Positions 1-9,874 are shown, counted from the stretch's first letter. The stretch: DNA of 64,000 nucleotides from Fischerella muscicola PCC 7414 (GCF_000317205.1 NZ_AJLK01000124.1:1-64000); one strand, 5' to 3'. The notes: a model not told the origin generated them from the letters alone. Made by a program: numbers and translations.

Positions 1-39
1 TACCAATTCGCCAAAAGAATGCGACAGATGGGCCATCTT

Positions 40-150
40 GTAGAGACGCGATTCATCGCGTCTTTATCCAAGGATGTGTTGCTATCATTAATTGAATTGG
101 TATTAGTCTAAACTCCAGTTGTGTAGAGACAATTCATGAATTGTCTCTAC
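40..150. repeat. two GTAGAGAC-type palindromic repeats
   Basis: Positions 44-63 form a hairpin with an 8-bp stem AGACGCGA, loop TTCA, and its complement. Positions 123-150 are a perfect 28-bp palindrome whose left half is GTAGAGACAATTCA. Both start with GTAGAGAC and belong to one family of small palindromes; relatives lie near 15299 and 15371. The rest of positions 1-236 shows no gene. Confidence 0.8.
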
Positions 151-236
151 GTATGATTACGCTATATATAAAAGACTTTGCATTTGCTGCACCGCATCCC
201 TAAGTTGCTGAACTCCACAAGCTAAGCGTGATCGCT

Positions 237-2870
237 TCACTCCAAACTCTGCAAACCAATCGCAATTTTACTATGCTTTTCAATTTGTCCCATCACTTGT
301 TTTGCCCGTTGAATTACCACCCCAGGTAAACCCGCCAACCTTCCCGCTTCAATACCGTAAGACTTATCCGCACCTCCCGGCTGCACCTGATGCAAAAAGA
401 TAATTTGGTCTGGTAACTCCTTCACCGTCACCTGATAATTAGCCACATTCGGTAACAGTGACGCCAACTCATTCAACTCGTGGTAGTGCGTTGCAAAAAT
501 CGTCCGCGCCTCAATCTCCGCCGCTAAATATTCCGCCACTGCCCAAGCGATCGCCAGCCCATCAAAAGTTGCCGTCCCCCGTCCGATCTCATCCAACAAC
601 ACCAGCGATCGCGAAGTAGCATGATTGAGAATATTCGCCGTCTCATTCATCTCCACCATAAACGTAGATTGGCCTGTAGCCAAATCATCCACCGCACCCA
701 CACGGGTAAAAATGCGATCGCACACACTCAACTTCGCATACCTAGCAGGCACAAAACTGCCAATTTGCGCCATCAACTGAATTAACCCCACCTGCCTCAA
801 ATAACAACTCTTACCACTCGCATTCGGACCCGTAAGGATAATTAAGTCAGGATGGGGTGATGGGGTGGTGGGGTGGTGGGGTGAATTCTCCCCATCTCCC
901 AATCTCCCCACCTCCCCATCAGTCGTTACCATTCCTCCTAACTGCGTTGAATTCGGCACAAAAAACCCCGCCGGCAAAGACTGTTCCACCACCGGATGAC
1001 GCCCATCCACAACATAAATCTCTCGCCCCTCCACCATCTCGGGGCGACAGTAACCTTGATATACAGCCAACTCCGCCAAACCACATAACACATCCACCGC
1101 CGCCACAGCCCGCGAAAGATTCCGAATTACCTCCGCCTGGGCTGCTACCTCCTCCCGTAACGCCACGAAAATTTCATACTCCATCTGGTTCAAATCATCC
1201 CGCGCCGTCAAAATCCGCGCTTCCCTTTCCTTCAACTCTGGAGTAATGTAACGTTCTTCATTCGTCAAAGTTTGCTTGCGTATATAATTTGACGGTACTT
1301 GGTCAGCCTTAGCCCGGGAAATACTGATGTAATATCCAAAAGTTTTATTAAATCCGACCTTCAGTGTCTGAATACCAGTCCTCGCCCGTTCCTCAACCTC
1401 CAAATTCGCAATCCATTTTTGGTCTTCTTCCACCAAAGTCCGTCTTTCATCCAATTGGGGATTCACTCCCTGACGAATCAATCCACCTTCTTTAATATGT
1501 ATCGGTGGTGACTCCACAATATAACTACGAATTTTCTGCCCTAACTCCTCCAAGCCGGGAGGTACCTTCTGTAAGGCTTTGAGGAAAGGAGAAGCAGCAT
1601 CCATCACTAGTAGCGCTAATTCCGGCAACTTGGACACAGAGTCAGCCAAAGCCACCAAATCTTTGGCATTTGCCCTACCAGAACCAGCCCTTCCCGTCAG
1701 ACGTTCCAAGTCATAAATTTGCCGTAACAACTGCCGCAAATCTTGACGCAGAGGTGTATTTTCTACCAATTCTTGAATTGTATCTTGCCGCGCTCGAATA
1801 CCTTTGATATCAAGTAGCGGTTGTAACAACCAGCGCCGTAAAGCTCGACTACCCATCGCCGTCGAAGTTCGATCCAAAGCCCACAGTAGGGAGCCGTGAA
1901 AACTACCATCGCGGACAGTTTGCGTAATTTCCAGGTTGCGGCGGGTTTGATAGTCTACAATTAGGTAATCAGTAATTGTGTAAGTACGAAGTAGCTGTAG
2001 AGGTATAGAATTTTCTTTTTGTGTATCTTCCAAATATTCTAAAAGACCGCCAGCCGCGCGGACTGCAAGGGGGAGGTGTTCGCAACCCAAACCTTCAAGC
2101 GATCGCACCTTAAATTTCTGTAATAACCTAGATCTCGCTTCCCCGGCTGAAAAAGGTAGTTGCGATCGCAGTGCATAACAAAACGCTGGCGGTAAACATT
2201 CCGGTAAATGGTCAGACTTTTCTCCTGGACGCAGTAAACTTCCCAAATCAGGCGCATTCGTAGGAACTAATACTTCCGCAGGCTGCAACCGCATTAACTC
2301 TTGGGTCAAATGTTCACTGCTGCTACCTTGAGTAGTGAGGAATTCCCCAGTAGAAATATCTGCATAAGCCAAACCCCAATGCTCCCCAGCAATTACCACA
2401 GCCGCCAGGTAATTATTGCGACTGGCTTTCAACATTCCTTCTTCTAGCAGAGTACCGGGAGTGAGAATCCGCGTTACTTCTCGCCGTACCAATCTACCAA
2501 CAGCTTCCGAAGCATCTTCAACTTGATCGCAAATTACCACCGCATACCCTTTTTCTACCAACAGAGTAGCGTGACGTTCCCAGGCGTGATGCGGGACACC
2601 ACTCATTGATACCCTTCCCACTTCTCCTACTGGCTTACTCGTGAGGTAGAGTTCTAATTCCTGCGCCAGAATCACAGCATCTTCAAAATAGCATTCAAAA
2701 AAGTCTCCTACTCGATACAGCAACACCGCATGGGGATACTTCTCCTTCGTTTCCACATAATGCTGAAACATTTGAGTCAGCTTACTGCGATCCACCAGTC
2801 GGTGGTCAGTAATAAATGTGTTCGCATTGTTGCCGGCGTTTGGCTGGGATGCAGAGTAAGAAGCGGTCAT
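237..2870 (-). CDS. mutS: DNA mismatch repair protein MutS
   Basis: MutS binds mismatched or looped DNA and recruits MutL; it is a cytoplasmic ATPase. The 877-residue length fits the family. The N-terminal mismatch-binding domain contains [14 protein letters not shown], the FxE motif contacting the mismatch. The core and clamp domains follow, then the ATPase with Walker A GPNASGKS (about residue 681), [15 protein letters not shown] (Walker B and signature region) and ATHYHEL. The ATG at 2870 gives the usual N-terminal region before the mismatch domain. Unusual: about 26 residues just before the Walker A strand (near 648-673, rich in G, P, S and H) are encoded by a low-complexity GGGGTGATGGGGTGG/CTCCCCATCTCC tract that looks like the local intergenic repeats. 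It remains in frame, so the protein is probably functional. No operon partner is visible. Confidence 0.96.
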   Translation of the reverse strand: MTASYSASQPNAGNNANTFITDHRLVDRSKLTQMFQHYVETKEKYPHAVLLYRVGDFFECYFEDAVILAQELELYLTSKPVGEVGRVSMSGVPHHAWERHATLLVEKGYAVVICDQVEDASEAVGRLVRREVTRILTPGTLLEEGMLKASRNNYLAAVVIAGEHWGLAYADISTGEFLTTQGSSSEHLTQELMRLQPAEVLVPTNAPDLGSLLRPGEKSDHLPECLPPAFCYALRSQLPFSAGEARSRLLQKFKVRSLEGLGCEHLPLAVRAAGGLLEYLEDTQKENSIPLQLLRTYTITDYLIVDYQTRRNLEITQTVRDGSFHGSLLWALDRTSTAMGSRALRRWLLQPLLDIKGIRARQDTIQELVENTPLRQDLRQLLRQIYDLERLTGRAGSGRANAKDLVALADSVSKLPELALLVMDAASPFLKALQKVPPGLEELGQKIRSYIVESPPIHIKEGGLIRQGVNPQLDERRTLVEEDQKWIANLEVEERARTGIQTLKVGFNKTFGYYISISRAKADQVPSNYIRKQTLTNEERYITPELKEREARILTARDDLNQMEYEIFVALREEVAAQAEVIRNLSRAVAAVDVLCGLAELAVYQGYCRPEMVEGREIYVVDGRHPVVEQSLPAGFFVPNSTQLGGMVTTDGEVGRLGDGENSPHHPTTPSPHPDLIILTGPNASGKSCYLRQVGLIQLMAQIGSFVPARYAKLSVCDRIFTRVGAVDDLATGQSTFMVEMNETANILNHATSRSLVLLDEIGRGTATFDGLAIAWAVAEYLAAEIEARTIFATHYHELNELASLLPNVANYQVTVKELPDQIIFLHQVQPGGADKSYGIEAGRLAGLPGVVIQRAKQVMGQIEKHSKIAIGLQSLE
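846..925. repeat. G-rich/C-rich repeat tract inside mutS
   Basis: A GATGGGGTGATGGGGTGGTG run is followed by its approximate inverse CTCCCCATCTCCCAATCTCC. The same vocabulary occurs in intergenic gaps near 10080-10210, 31830-31900 and 41370-41440. It is read in frame as a linker just before the MutS ATPase core. Confidence 0.7.
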
Positions 2871-3021
2871 GGATGTTCAGGGATACACTTTTTAACATGC
2901 CAATAACCGATGATAGCGCGTTATCAGCGCTACCAAGAAATTGCTCAAGGTTTATTTATTTTTTCTTCATCAAGGGATTGGGGGTAAAAGGGAGCTAACT
3001 TGGTACAGCTTTGCATAAACT

Positions 3022-3066
3022 TAAACGCAGAGGGACGCAAAGTCAGCGCAAAGGTTCGCAGAGTTT
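3022..3066. repeat. ACGCAGAGGGACGCAAAG-type dispersed repeat
   Basis: This segment is made of imperfect tandem copies of (A)CGCAAAG/CGCAGAG. The same motif forms a large hairpin at 56894-56986. Apart from the promoter region of urtA, nothing else was recognised in the 2871-3372 gap. Confidence 0.6.
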
Positions 3067-3372
3067 TTTTTGAATTTTATTCGCTACGAATTTGTGAAAT
3101 TTCTGAGGCGGTTGTGGAAACTTACCAATGAGCAATGACGACCCTAACTACTTAGCTTTGTTTATTGTGACCTAACTTAAATGGTGAGTCACCCTTACCC
3201 TTTCCCGATGAATGCACATATGTAGAGTATTGACCACCCTCAAAACTTATTTAACTAATTATTAACCTTTGATAACAAACAGTATCAAAATAGACTGTTT
3301 CCTAGTTAAATGTAACACTAACATTGCTTGCAAAAGTTTTTAGCTAATTCATTTGAGCAAAACAATTTAAAT

Positions 3373-4686
3373 ATGAGACGGCGTAAGTTTATAGTTTATG
3401 GTTCCGCCTCCTTGGGAGGAAGTTTTATATTAAAGGGTTGTGCCAACAATTCTTCAACTAATACCGCAGAAAATCCAGCCGCGGTCACATCACCTGCGGC
3501 TTCTCCTGTCAGTGCTGCTGCTAATGGCAACACAATTAAAGTGGGAATTTTACATTCTCTTAGCGGCACAATGGCTATTAGTGAAAAAAGCGTTGTTGAT
3601 GCCGAAAAACTAGCAATTAAAGAAATAAACGCTGCTGGTGGTGTCTTAGGCAAGAAAATTGAAGCAATTGTCGAAGATGGTGCTTCCAATTGGGATACTT
3701 TTAGGGAAAAAGCCACCAAGCTAATTGATCAAGATAAAGTTGCTGTCGTTTTTGGTTGTTGGACTTCTGCTAGCCGCAAGAATGTCAAGCCGGTATTTGA
3801 AAGCAAAAACCATATGCTTTGGTATCCGGTGCAGTACGAAGGGCAAGAGTGTTCTAATAACATTTTCTACACTGGCGCTGCTCCCAATCAACAAATAGAA
3901 CCTGCCGTTGATTGGCTACTCAAAAATAAAGGCAAAGAATTCTTCTTGGTAGGTTCCGACTACGTTTTTCCCCGGACAGCTAACACAATTATTAAAGCGC
4001 AGTTACAAGCTCAAGGCGGTAAAACAGTCGGCGAGGATTACTTACCACTAGGTAACACAGAAGTGACGCCGATTATTACTAAAATTAAACAAACTTTACC
4101 TAACGGTGGTGTAATTTTCAACACCCTGAATGGTGATAGTAACGTCGCATTCTTTAAACAATTGCAAGGTGCGGGATTAACTCCAGATAAATATCCCAGC
4201 ATGTCTGTAAGTATTGCTGAAGAAGAAGTCAAAGCGATCGGTGTTGATTACCTCAAAGGACACTACGCCGCTTGGAACTATTTCATGACAGTTGATACTC
4301 CAGAAAATAAGAAATTTGTCGAAGCTTTTAAGAAAGAATATGGTAATGAGCGAGTCACAAATGACCCGATGGAAGCAGCATATATCGGAGTTTATTTGTG
4401 GAAACAAGCAGTAGAAAAAGCCAAGACTACCGATATCGCCAAAGTACGCGCCGCAGCCTACGGTCAAACTTTGAATGCTCCCGAAGGCAAAGTTACAATG
4501 GCAGCTAACCATCACATATCAAAAATTGTGCGGATTGGTGAAGTGAGAGATGATGGTTTGTTTAATATTGTCTATGCTACTCCCGCACCAGTTGAACCAA
4601 TTCCTTGGAATCAGTTTGTAAAAGAAACTAAGGGATTTGCTTGTGATTGGTCAGATCCAAACAAAGGTGGTAAATACAAGGTTTAA
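3373..4686 (+). CDS. urtA: urea ABC transporter, substrate-binding lipoprotein UrtA
   Basis: This is the periplasmic urea receptor of the high-affinity ABC transporter UrtABCDE (branched-chain amino acid transporter superfamily). The N terminus [11 protein letters not shown] looks like a twin-arginine signal, followed by a lipobox-like FILKGC, so export as a Tat-type lipoprotein is inferred. The family body contains [33 protein letters not shown] and [20 protein letters not shown], which are characteristic of UrtA. I chose ATG 3373 because it places the signal peptide at the terminus; a TTG at 3328 would add 15 residues. It is first in the operon; NtcA control is known in Anabaena, but no clean NtcA site was seen here. 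Confidence 0.93.
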   Translation: MRRRKFIVYGSASLGGSFILKGCANNSSTNTAENPAAVTSPAASPVSAAANGNTIKVGILHSLSGTMAISEKSVVDAEKLAIKEINAAGGVLGKKIEAIVEDGASNWDTFREKATKLIDQDKVAVVFGCWTSASRKNVKPVFESKNHMLWYPVQYEGQECSNNIFYTGAAPNQQIEPAVDWLLKNKGKEFFLVGSDYVFPRTANTIIKAQLQAQGGKTVGEDYLPLGNTEVTPIITKIKQTLPNGGVIFNTLNGDSNVAFFKQLQGAGLTPDKYPSMSVSIAEEEVKAIGVDYLKGHYAAWNYFMTVDTPENKKFVEAFKKEYGNERVTNDPMEAAYIGVYLWKQAVEKAKTTDIAKVRAAAYGQTLNAPEGKVTMAANHHISKIVRIGEVRDDGLFNIVYATPAPVEPIPWNQFVKETKGFACDWSDPNKGGKYKV

Positions 4687-4744
4687 CAGTTAACAGTTAA
4701 CAGTTATCAGTGAAAAATTAAACTGATAACTGATATAAATCTTA

Positions 4745-4861
4745 AGTAGGGTGTGTTATGGCTTCAGCCTAACGCACCATGTGAGCGGCGGTGCGTTAGG
4801 CGCTTTTATCATGTTTTTCGTGAAAAATTGAGATCAAAAAATGCGCCTAACACACCCTACT
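4745..4861. repeat. 117-bp MITE-like element with 14-bp terminal inverted repeats
   Basis: Perfect 14-bp inverted ends AGTAGGGTGTGTTA (4745-4758) and TAACACACCCTACT (4848-4861) enclose about 90 bp. An internal inverted pair is GCCTAACGCACC and GGTGCGTTAGGC (about 4768-4802). There is no coding capacity. The structure fits a non-autonomous miniature element or folded repeat placed between urtA and urtB. Direct repeats of the CTGATAACTGAT type flank it on both sides. Confidence 0.8.
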
Positions 4862-4912
4862 GGACTGATAACTGATCACTAATAACTGATAACTGATTTT
4901 CTTGGGGGAAAT

Positions 4913-6073
4913 GTGTTAGCAGGATTTTTAGATGCCATATTTAATGGCATTAGTATCGGTGCTGTGTTGCTAATTGCAGCACTAGGTCTTGCCATTGTTT
5001 TTGGACTGATGGGTGTCATTAATATGGCACATGGCGAGTTGATGATGTTGGGAGCATACACTACCTTTGTGGTGCAAAATGTTAGTAAACAACTCGGTGG
5101 ATTATGGTTTGAAAGTTATATATTTTTTGCTCTCATTTTTGCTTTTTTGCTGACAGCAATTGTCGGATTAATTCTAGAAAGGGGTGTGGTGCGTTATCTC
5201 TACAATCGTCCCCTAGAAACTCTGTTGGCAACTTGGGGTGTGAGTTTGATTTTGCAGCAGTTTGTTCGCAGTGTAAATTGGGTTTTGGTAATTGCGATCG
5301 CTCTATTTTGCCTCTTGTTTTTTGGTGGTTTATGGATTTTGAATTCCCGCGCCAATTTTGGACGGGTGCGGAATTGGATTGTGACAGTGATATTGTTACT
5401 TTCTTTAGGGGTGACAATCGCAGTCAGTAATTTTTTAAGTGCAACTTATCAATTAGCTGTTACTCAACCTTGGTTTGGCGCGCAAAATGTGGATGTGACT
5501 GCACCTGGTTGGTTACGAGGGGGTATGTCTTTGGGTGGCGTGCAATTGCCTTTTGCCAGGTTATTTATTATTGCCTTGACTGTTATTTGTGTGCTGGGTA
5601 TTTACCTATTTTTGCAGCGTTCTAATTGGGGATTAAGAATTCGCGCAGTTACACAAAATCGCAGCATGAGTGCTTGTTTGGGTATCCCAACACAGAAAGT
5701 TGATGCCATGACTTTTGCACTAGGTTCGGGATTAGCTGGTGTGGCTGGGTGTGCAATTAGTTTACTCGGTTCTGTGGGGCCAAATACAGGGCAAAACTAC
5801 ATTATTGATACTTTTATGGTTGTGGTTGTGGGTGGTGTGGGAAACCTGGTAGGTAGTATTGTGGCAGCGTTGGCGATTGGGACGGTAAATTTTTTGATCG
5901 GTTCTGGGACTTTGGCTTTGTTGTTGACTCCTATTCAGCCTTTGGCAGATTTCTTTACCTTTTTTGCGACAACGAGTATGGCAAGGGTGATGGTGTTTGG
6001 GTTAATTATTGCGTTTTTACAGTGGAAGCCTGCTGGTATTTTTCCACAGAAGGGTCGTACTGTTGATGTTTAA
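4913..6073 (+). CDS. urtB: urea ABC transporter permease UrtB
   Basis: This is one of two inner-membrane permeases (LivH-like) that carry urea delivered by UrtA. It starts at GTG 4913 behind the strong purine tract GGGGGAAAT; the nearby ATG at 4911 runs into a stop. The 386 residues are mostly hydrophobic. Family motifs include GLAIVFGLMGVINMAHGEL near the N terminus and VVVVGGVGNLVGSIVAALAI (about 300-320). The middle carries extra hydrophobic sequence (about 125-200), usual for cyanobacterial UrtB. It is separated from urtA by the MITE-like element and from urtC by a GCCAAG repeat. Confidence 0.93.
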   Translation: MLAGFLDAIFNGISIGAVLLIAALGLAIVFGLMGVINMAHGELMMLGAYTTFVVQNVSKQLGGLWFESYIFFALIFAFLLTAIVGLILERGVVRYLYNRPLETLLATWGVSLILQQFVRSVNWVLVIAIALFCLLFFGGLWILNSRANFGRVRNWIVTVILLLSLGVTIAVSNFLSATYQLAVTQPWFGAQNVDVTAPGWLRGGMSLGGVQLPFARLFIIALTVICVLGIYLFLQRSNWGLRIRAVTQNRSMSACLGIPTQKVDAMTFALGSGLAGVAGCAISLLGSVGPNTGQNYIIDTFMVVVVGGVGNLVGSIVAALAIGTVNFLIGSGTLALLLTPIQPLADFFTFFATTSMARVMVFGLIIAFLQWKPAGIFPQKGRTVDV

Positions 6074-6084
6074 CTTGAGATAAA

Positions 6085-6110
6085 CCGCCAAGACGCCAAG
6101 GACGCCAAGT
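6085..6110. repeat. CGCCAAG tandem repeat between urtB and urtC
   Basis: The tract reads ACCGCCAAGACGCCAAGGAC and continues into GCCAAG, ending about 2 nt before the urtC start codon. A close copy lies at 46344-46373. Its AAGGA segment is the only purine-rich stretch upstream of urtC, so the repeat may supply the translation start context (inference). Confidence 0.65.
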
Positions 6111-6111
6111 T

Positions 6112-7233
6112 ATGAGAAGGAAGGGGAGAAGGCTAATTTTATTTGAGGTGGGGGTGGTGGTGGCGATCGCACTCATCTTGATTTTGATTATGCCTGTTGT
6201 TTTGTCTAGCTTTCGGCTGAATTTGCTGGGACGATTTTTATCGCTGGCAATTGTGGCTTTAGGTATAGATTTAATTTGGGGTTATACGGGGTTGTTGAGT
6301 TTGGGACATGGGATTTTCTTTGGCTTGGGTGGATATGCGATCGCTATGTACCTGAAACTGCAAGTTCCCCAAGGTGAGTTACCTGATTTTATGGGATTGT
6401 ACGGGGTGACAGAATTACCCTGGTTTTGGCAACCTTTTTATTCGTTTCCTTTTGCGGTTGTTGCTGTGGTAGTTATTCCCGCAGTATTGGCGGGGTTATT
6501 AGGATATTTGGTGTTTCGTAACCGCCTCAAGGGAGTGTATTTTTCGATTTTGACGCAAGCGGCGACAATTGTTTTTTTCAATTTCTTTAATGGTCAACAA
6601 AAACTATTTAATGGTACGAATGGGTTGATAGATTTTACGACTTTATTTGGTGCGACAGTAAGCGATACAAAAACCCAGTTTGTTTTCTACATTCTCACAA
6701 TATTGTTTCTTGTTGCTATCTATGCTCTTTGTCGCTGGCTAACAAGTGGACGTTTCGGTAGGTTGCTCATAGCAATTCGTGATGATGAAAGTCGAGTGCG
6801 TTTTTCTGGTTACAATCCTACAGAGTTCAAAGTGTTGGTTTTTGCTATTTCAGGAGCAATAGCAGGAATCGCCGGAGCATTTTACACCCTGCAAAGTGGT
6901 TCTGTATCACCGAGAGCCATGGATATTGCCTTTTCGATTGAAATGGTAATTTGGGTTGCAGTGGGGGGACGCGCCACTTTAGTGGGAGCAATTTTAGGCG
7001 CTTTACTTGTTAACTATGCTCGTGTTTTCTTGAGCGAACAATTTCCCGAAATTTGGCTATTTTTCCAGGGGGCGCTATTTTTAATAGTCGTCACAGTCTT
7101 ACCGGATGGCATCGTTGGATGGTTGCGTCAGCAAAAAATTTCTCTTTTACAACGTCCTTCTCAAATTGCCACTTATCCCAGCTTAGAACAAGACCCCGAA
7201 GTGCAGCATGAACGCCAAAATCTTGGAAACTGA
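6112..7233 (+). CDS. urtC: urea ABC transporter permease UrtC
   Basis: This is the second inner-membrane permease (LivM-like) of the urea transporter, 373 residues. It shows successive hydrophobic helices and the family motifs LGIDLIWGYTGLLSLGHGIF near residues 48-70 and AIRDDESRVRFSGYNP before the last helices. ATG 6112 places the first helix at residues 11-33. The 3' end overlaps urtD by 26 nt, so the two are probably translationally coupled. Confidence 0.93.
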   Translation: MRRKGRRLILFEVGVVVAIALILILIMPVVLSSFRLNLLGRFLSLAIVALGIDLIWGYTGLLSLGHGIFFGLGGYAIAMYLKLQVPQGELPDFMGLYGVTELPWFWQPFYSFPFAVVAVVVIPAVLAGLLGYLVFRNRLKGVYFSILTQAATIVFFNFFNGQQKLFNGTNGLIDFTTLFGATVSDTKTQFVFYILTILFLVAIYALCRWLTSGRFGRLLIAIRDDESRVRFSGYNPTEFKVLVFAISGAIAGIAGAFYTLQSGSVSPRAMDIAFSIEMVIWVAVGGRATLVGAILGALLVNYARVFLSEQFPEIWLFFQGALFLIVVTVLPDGIVGWLRQQKISLLQRPSQIATYPSLEQDPEVQHERQNLGN

Positions 7234-7957
7234 AAACCTCACTGTTACTTTTGATGGGTTTCAGGCATTAAATCAGTTGAACTTTAGCATAGATGTGGGA
7301 GAATTACGAGTAGTAATTGGCCCGAATGGTGCTGGTAAAACAACCTTTCTTGATGTAATTACAGGTAAAGTACAACCAACAAAAGGACGAGTTTTATTTA
7401 AAGGTAAAAATCTCCGTTTTCTCAAAGAACATCAAATTGCACGTTTAGGAATTGGTCGCAAATTCCAAACTCCTCGAATTTACCTCAATCTCACACCCCG
7501 TGAAAATTTGGAACTTGCTAGCAACCGCAATAAAAATGTATTTTCGACTTTGTTTGGACATCCTAGTACTGCTGAAAAAAATAGCATCAAAGGATTACTA
7601 GAAACAATTGGTTTAAGGAATAAGTCAGATATTCCAGCAGGCTTACTTTCCCACGGTGAAAAACAACGTTTAGAAATTGGGATGTTGGTAGCGCAGTCTC
7701 CTGATTTATTACTTGTTGATGAACCTGTGGCTGGGTTAACTGATGAAGAAACTTATAACGTTGGGGAATTACTTTTAGCTTTAGCAAAGAGTCATTCAAT
7801 TTTAGTGATTGAACATGATATGGAGTTTGTGCGCCAAATAGCCAGGAAAGTCACAGTTCTCCATCAAGGTTCGGTGTTATGTGAAGGTAGTATCGAAGAA
7901 GTGCAAAATGATCCTCGCGTGATTGAGGTTTATTTGGGACAATCGCAAGATGGTTGA
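7208..7957 (+). CDS. urtD: urea ABC transporter ATP-binding protein UrtD
   Basis: This is one of the two ATPases (LivG-like) driving urea import. The 249 residues contain Walker A GPNGAGKTT (about residues 38-46), signature LSHGEKQRLEIGM, Walker B LLLVDEPVAGL and the switch histidine in IEHDMEF. The ATG at 7208 lies inside the urtC reading frame, typical of coupled translation. It should pair with UrtE as a heterodimer. Confidence 0.94.
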   Translation: MNAKILETENLTVTFDGFQALNQLNFSIDVGELRVVIGPNGAGKTTFLDVITGKVQPTKGRVLFKGKNLRFLKEHQIARLGIGRKFQTPRIYLNLTPRENLELASNRNKNVFSTLFGHPSTAEKNSIKGLLETIGLRNKSDIPAGLLSHGEKQRLEIGMLVAQSPDLLLVDEPVAGLTDEETYNVGELLLALAKSHSILVIEHDMEFVRQIARKVTVLHQGSVLCEGSIEEVQNDPRVIEVYLGQSQDG

Positions 7958-8008
7958 TAGGGTTTGATATGAATTTAAGCGTTGACAACAGTCGTGTTTT
8001 TTAAGTCG

Positions 8009-8076
8009 CACACCGATGCACACAGATGCACACAGATAGCTTATCGGTGTTCATCTGTGTGCATCTGTGTTCGTTT
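8009..8076. repeat. CACAGATGCACACAGAT hairpin repeat between urtD and urtE
   Basis: Two perfectly complementary 17-nt arms, CACAGATGCACACAGAT (8021-8037) and its complement (8053-8069), enclose a 15-nt loop. Related copies or halves are at 27592-27632, 36412-36508, 36537-36633 and 59788-59828. In the urt mRNA this would form a stable stem that could separate expression of urtE from urtA-D (inference). Confidence 0.8.
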
Positions 8077-8099
8077 CTTCTTCCTATAAATACAAAATC

Positions 8100-8798
8100 A
8101 TGTTAAACATATCTAATCTTGATGTTTACTACGGCGAAAGTCACATTCTTCGCAATGTCGATTTGAGTGTTCCAGATGGACAAATGGTTTGTCTCATCGG
8201 ACGCAATGGTGTGGGGAAAACAACTCTCCTCAAAACAATTGTGGGTTTACTCAAACCCCGTGGCGGTACAATTACCCTGAATGAGACAATTATAAATTCC
8301 AAATCCCCCGATCAAAGAGCAAAAATGGGAATTGGTTATGTTCCCCAAGGACGAGAAATTATGCCACGTTTGACGGTGAAGGAAAATCTCTTATTGGGTT
8401 TAGAAGCGCGAAAAAAGCCAGCGAAAAATCAAGAAATTCCCGAAGAAATTTTAACGCTATTTCCAGTTTTGAAAACTATGCTTTCCCGTATGGGTGGTGA
8501 TTTGAGTGGTGGACAGCAACAACAATTAGCGATCGCTCGTGCTTTAATGGGACAACCCCAATTACTTTTATTAGACGAACCCACAGAAGGAATTCAACCC
8601 TCGATTATTTTAGAAATTGAAGCCGCAATCCGCCGGATTGTTGCGACTACAGGCATTTCTGTTTTATTAGTAGAGCAACACCTACACTTTGTCCGTCAAG
8701 CCGATTACTATTACGCTATGCAAAAAGGTGGTATTGTCGCCTCTGGTTCTACCAGCGAACTAAGTCAGGAAGTGATTCAAAGGTTTTTGGCTGTCTGA
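8100..8798 (+). CDS. urtE: urea ABC transporter ATP-binding protein UrtE
   Basis: This is the second ATPase (LivF-like) of the urea transporter, 232 residues from ATG 8100. It has Walker A GRNGVGKTT, signature LSGGQQQQLAIARAL, Walker B LLLLDEPTEGI and switch region VEQHLHF. An in-frame upstream start at 8067 would put 11 residues inside the hairpin repeat, so ATG 8100 (MLNISNLDVYYGES) is preferred; it matches the family N terminus. The last 22 nt overlap the 3' end of the opposing AI-2E family gene. Confidence 0.93.
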   Translation: MLNISNLDVYYGESHILRNVDLSVPDGQMVCLIGRNGVGKTTLLKTIVGLLKPRGGTITLNETIINSKSPDQRAKMGIGYVPQGREIMPRLTVKENLLLGLEARKKPAKNQEIPEEILTLFPVLKTMLSRMGGDLSGGQQQQLAIARALMGQPQLLLLDEPTEGIQPSIILEIEAAIRRIVATTGISVLLVEQHLHFVRQADYYYAMQKGGIVASGSTSELSQEVIQRFLAV

Positions 8799-9874
8799 AT
8801 TTCGGAACTGTATTTAACATCTTTATCAGTATCAGTTGTAGGACTGAATTTTCCTTCACGCCAATTATCGCCAACACTTTTGATAAAACTTGCTAAAGGA
8901 ATAGCAACTAAAAGTCCTAATAATCCTCCTAATTTTGCACCTATCAATAAAGAAATTACTACCCAAACAGGGTTCAAACCAGTTAAGTTACTCAAAATGC
9001 GAGGAGCAACAAAATTGTAGTTAAATTGGTCGATCGCTACTGCTACAATTAAAACTTCTACTCCCAACCAAAAATTACTTAATGCCACTAAAGAACTGAC
9101 TATAGTAATGCCTATTCCTGTTCCAAAAGGGAACAAAGCAAAAAAACCAATTACTAATCCAAAAAGTAGACTCAAAGGAACTCGCAAAGCCAAAAAAGCT
9201 AGAGTAATCCCTGATGCCAAGATAGTAGCTAATGTTACCTGACCAATAAAATAATTTTGAAAATCTTCCCGTAATGACTGACGCACTTGTAAGCCGACAT
9301 GAGATGGAAACCATAGAAATATGCCATCCCAAAGACGTTCCCCATTTAAAACTAAGTAGAAAGTCAGTACAACTGTTAGCAGAACATTAACTAAACTACC
9401 AATAGTATCTAAAGCAAAGCCTAATATCCTACCCGTAAAATTTTGAATTTGATTCGATATTCTATCAAGAAGTTGGGGTATTAAACCACTTAAATGAACT
9501 GGTAGTTGTTCAGTTGTTGCCCAATTTTGTAAAGCCTGTAGTTGTTGGCTACCAGAATCTATCCATGTCGGTAAAATATTAGCTAATTCATTGAGTTGTT
9601 GTATAATCAGCGGTACTAAAGTAATACCTACAGCTACCAATATTAGTACAGCCAACAGCAGTACTCCGGCAATAGCAAGATTACGTTGTACCCCTCTTCC
9701 TTGCACAAATCGAATTGGATAATCCAGAATAAAAGCTAATAAAATAGCAGCAACAACAATGCTGACTAAAGGTTGAAAATAATTAATTACCTGAAGCAAT
9801 ACCCAAGCATTGAGAATGATTAAGGGAAATGCCAAGGCTATAGTTAACCATCGCGGAAGTTGATTTGCTGACAT
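8777..9874 (-). CDS. AI-2E family (PerM/YdiK-like) membrane permease
   Basis: The 365-residue protein is predicted to have about eight membrane helices: two N-terminal helices, a polar stretch (about 95-150), then helices including LLFGLVIGFFALFPFGTGIG and LLIGAKLGGLLGLLVAIPLA. This is the layout of the AI-2E transporter superfamily (PF01594), whose members export small molecules or ions; the substrate here is unknown. The 3' end overlaps the 3' end of urtE on the other strand by 22 bp, so the two transcription units converge without a terminator gap. TTGTTGG repeats lie directly upstream. Confidence 0.88.
   Translation of the reverse strand: MSANQLPRWLTIALAFPLIILNAWVLLQVINYFQPLVSIVVAAILLAFILDYPIRFVQGRGVQRNLAIAGVLLLAVLILVAVGITLVPLIIQQLNELANILPTWIDSGSQQLQALQNWATTEQLPVHLSGLIPQLLDRISNQIQNFTGRILGFALDTIGSLVNVLLTVVLTFYLVLNGERLWDGIFLWFPSHVGLQVRQSLREDFQNYFIGQVTLATILASGITLAFLALRVPLSLLFGLVIGFFALFPFGTGIGITIVSSLVALSNFWLGVEVLIVAVAIDQFNYNFVAPRILSNLTGLNPVWVVISLLIGAKLGGLLGLLVAIPLASFIKSVGDNWREGKFSPTTDTDKDVKYSSEIQTAKNL

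Noticed and set aside
857-1246. 129-codon + strand open frame inside mutS
   Set aside because: Pro-rich shadow of the antisense strand of mutS and its repeat tract; no family features.
3222-3295. NtcA-like sites upstream of urtA (GTA-N8-ACC at 3222-3235 and GTA-N8-GAC at 3282-3295)
   Set aside because: Both deviate from GTA-N8-TAC and neither has a clear -10 hexamer at the usual 22-23 bp distance; kept only as weak candidates.
4177-4515. 112-codon minus-strand frame inside urtA
   Set aside because: Shadow of a highly conserved gene.
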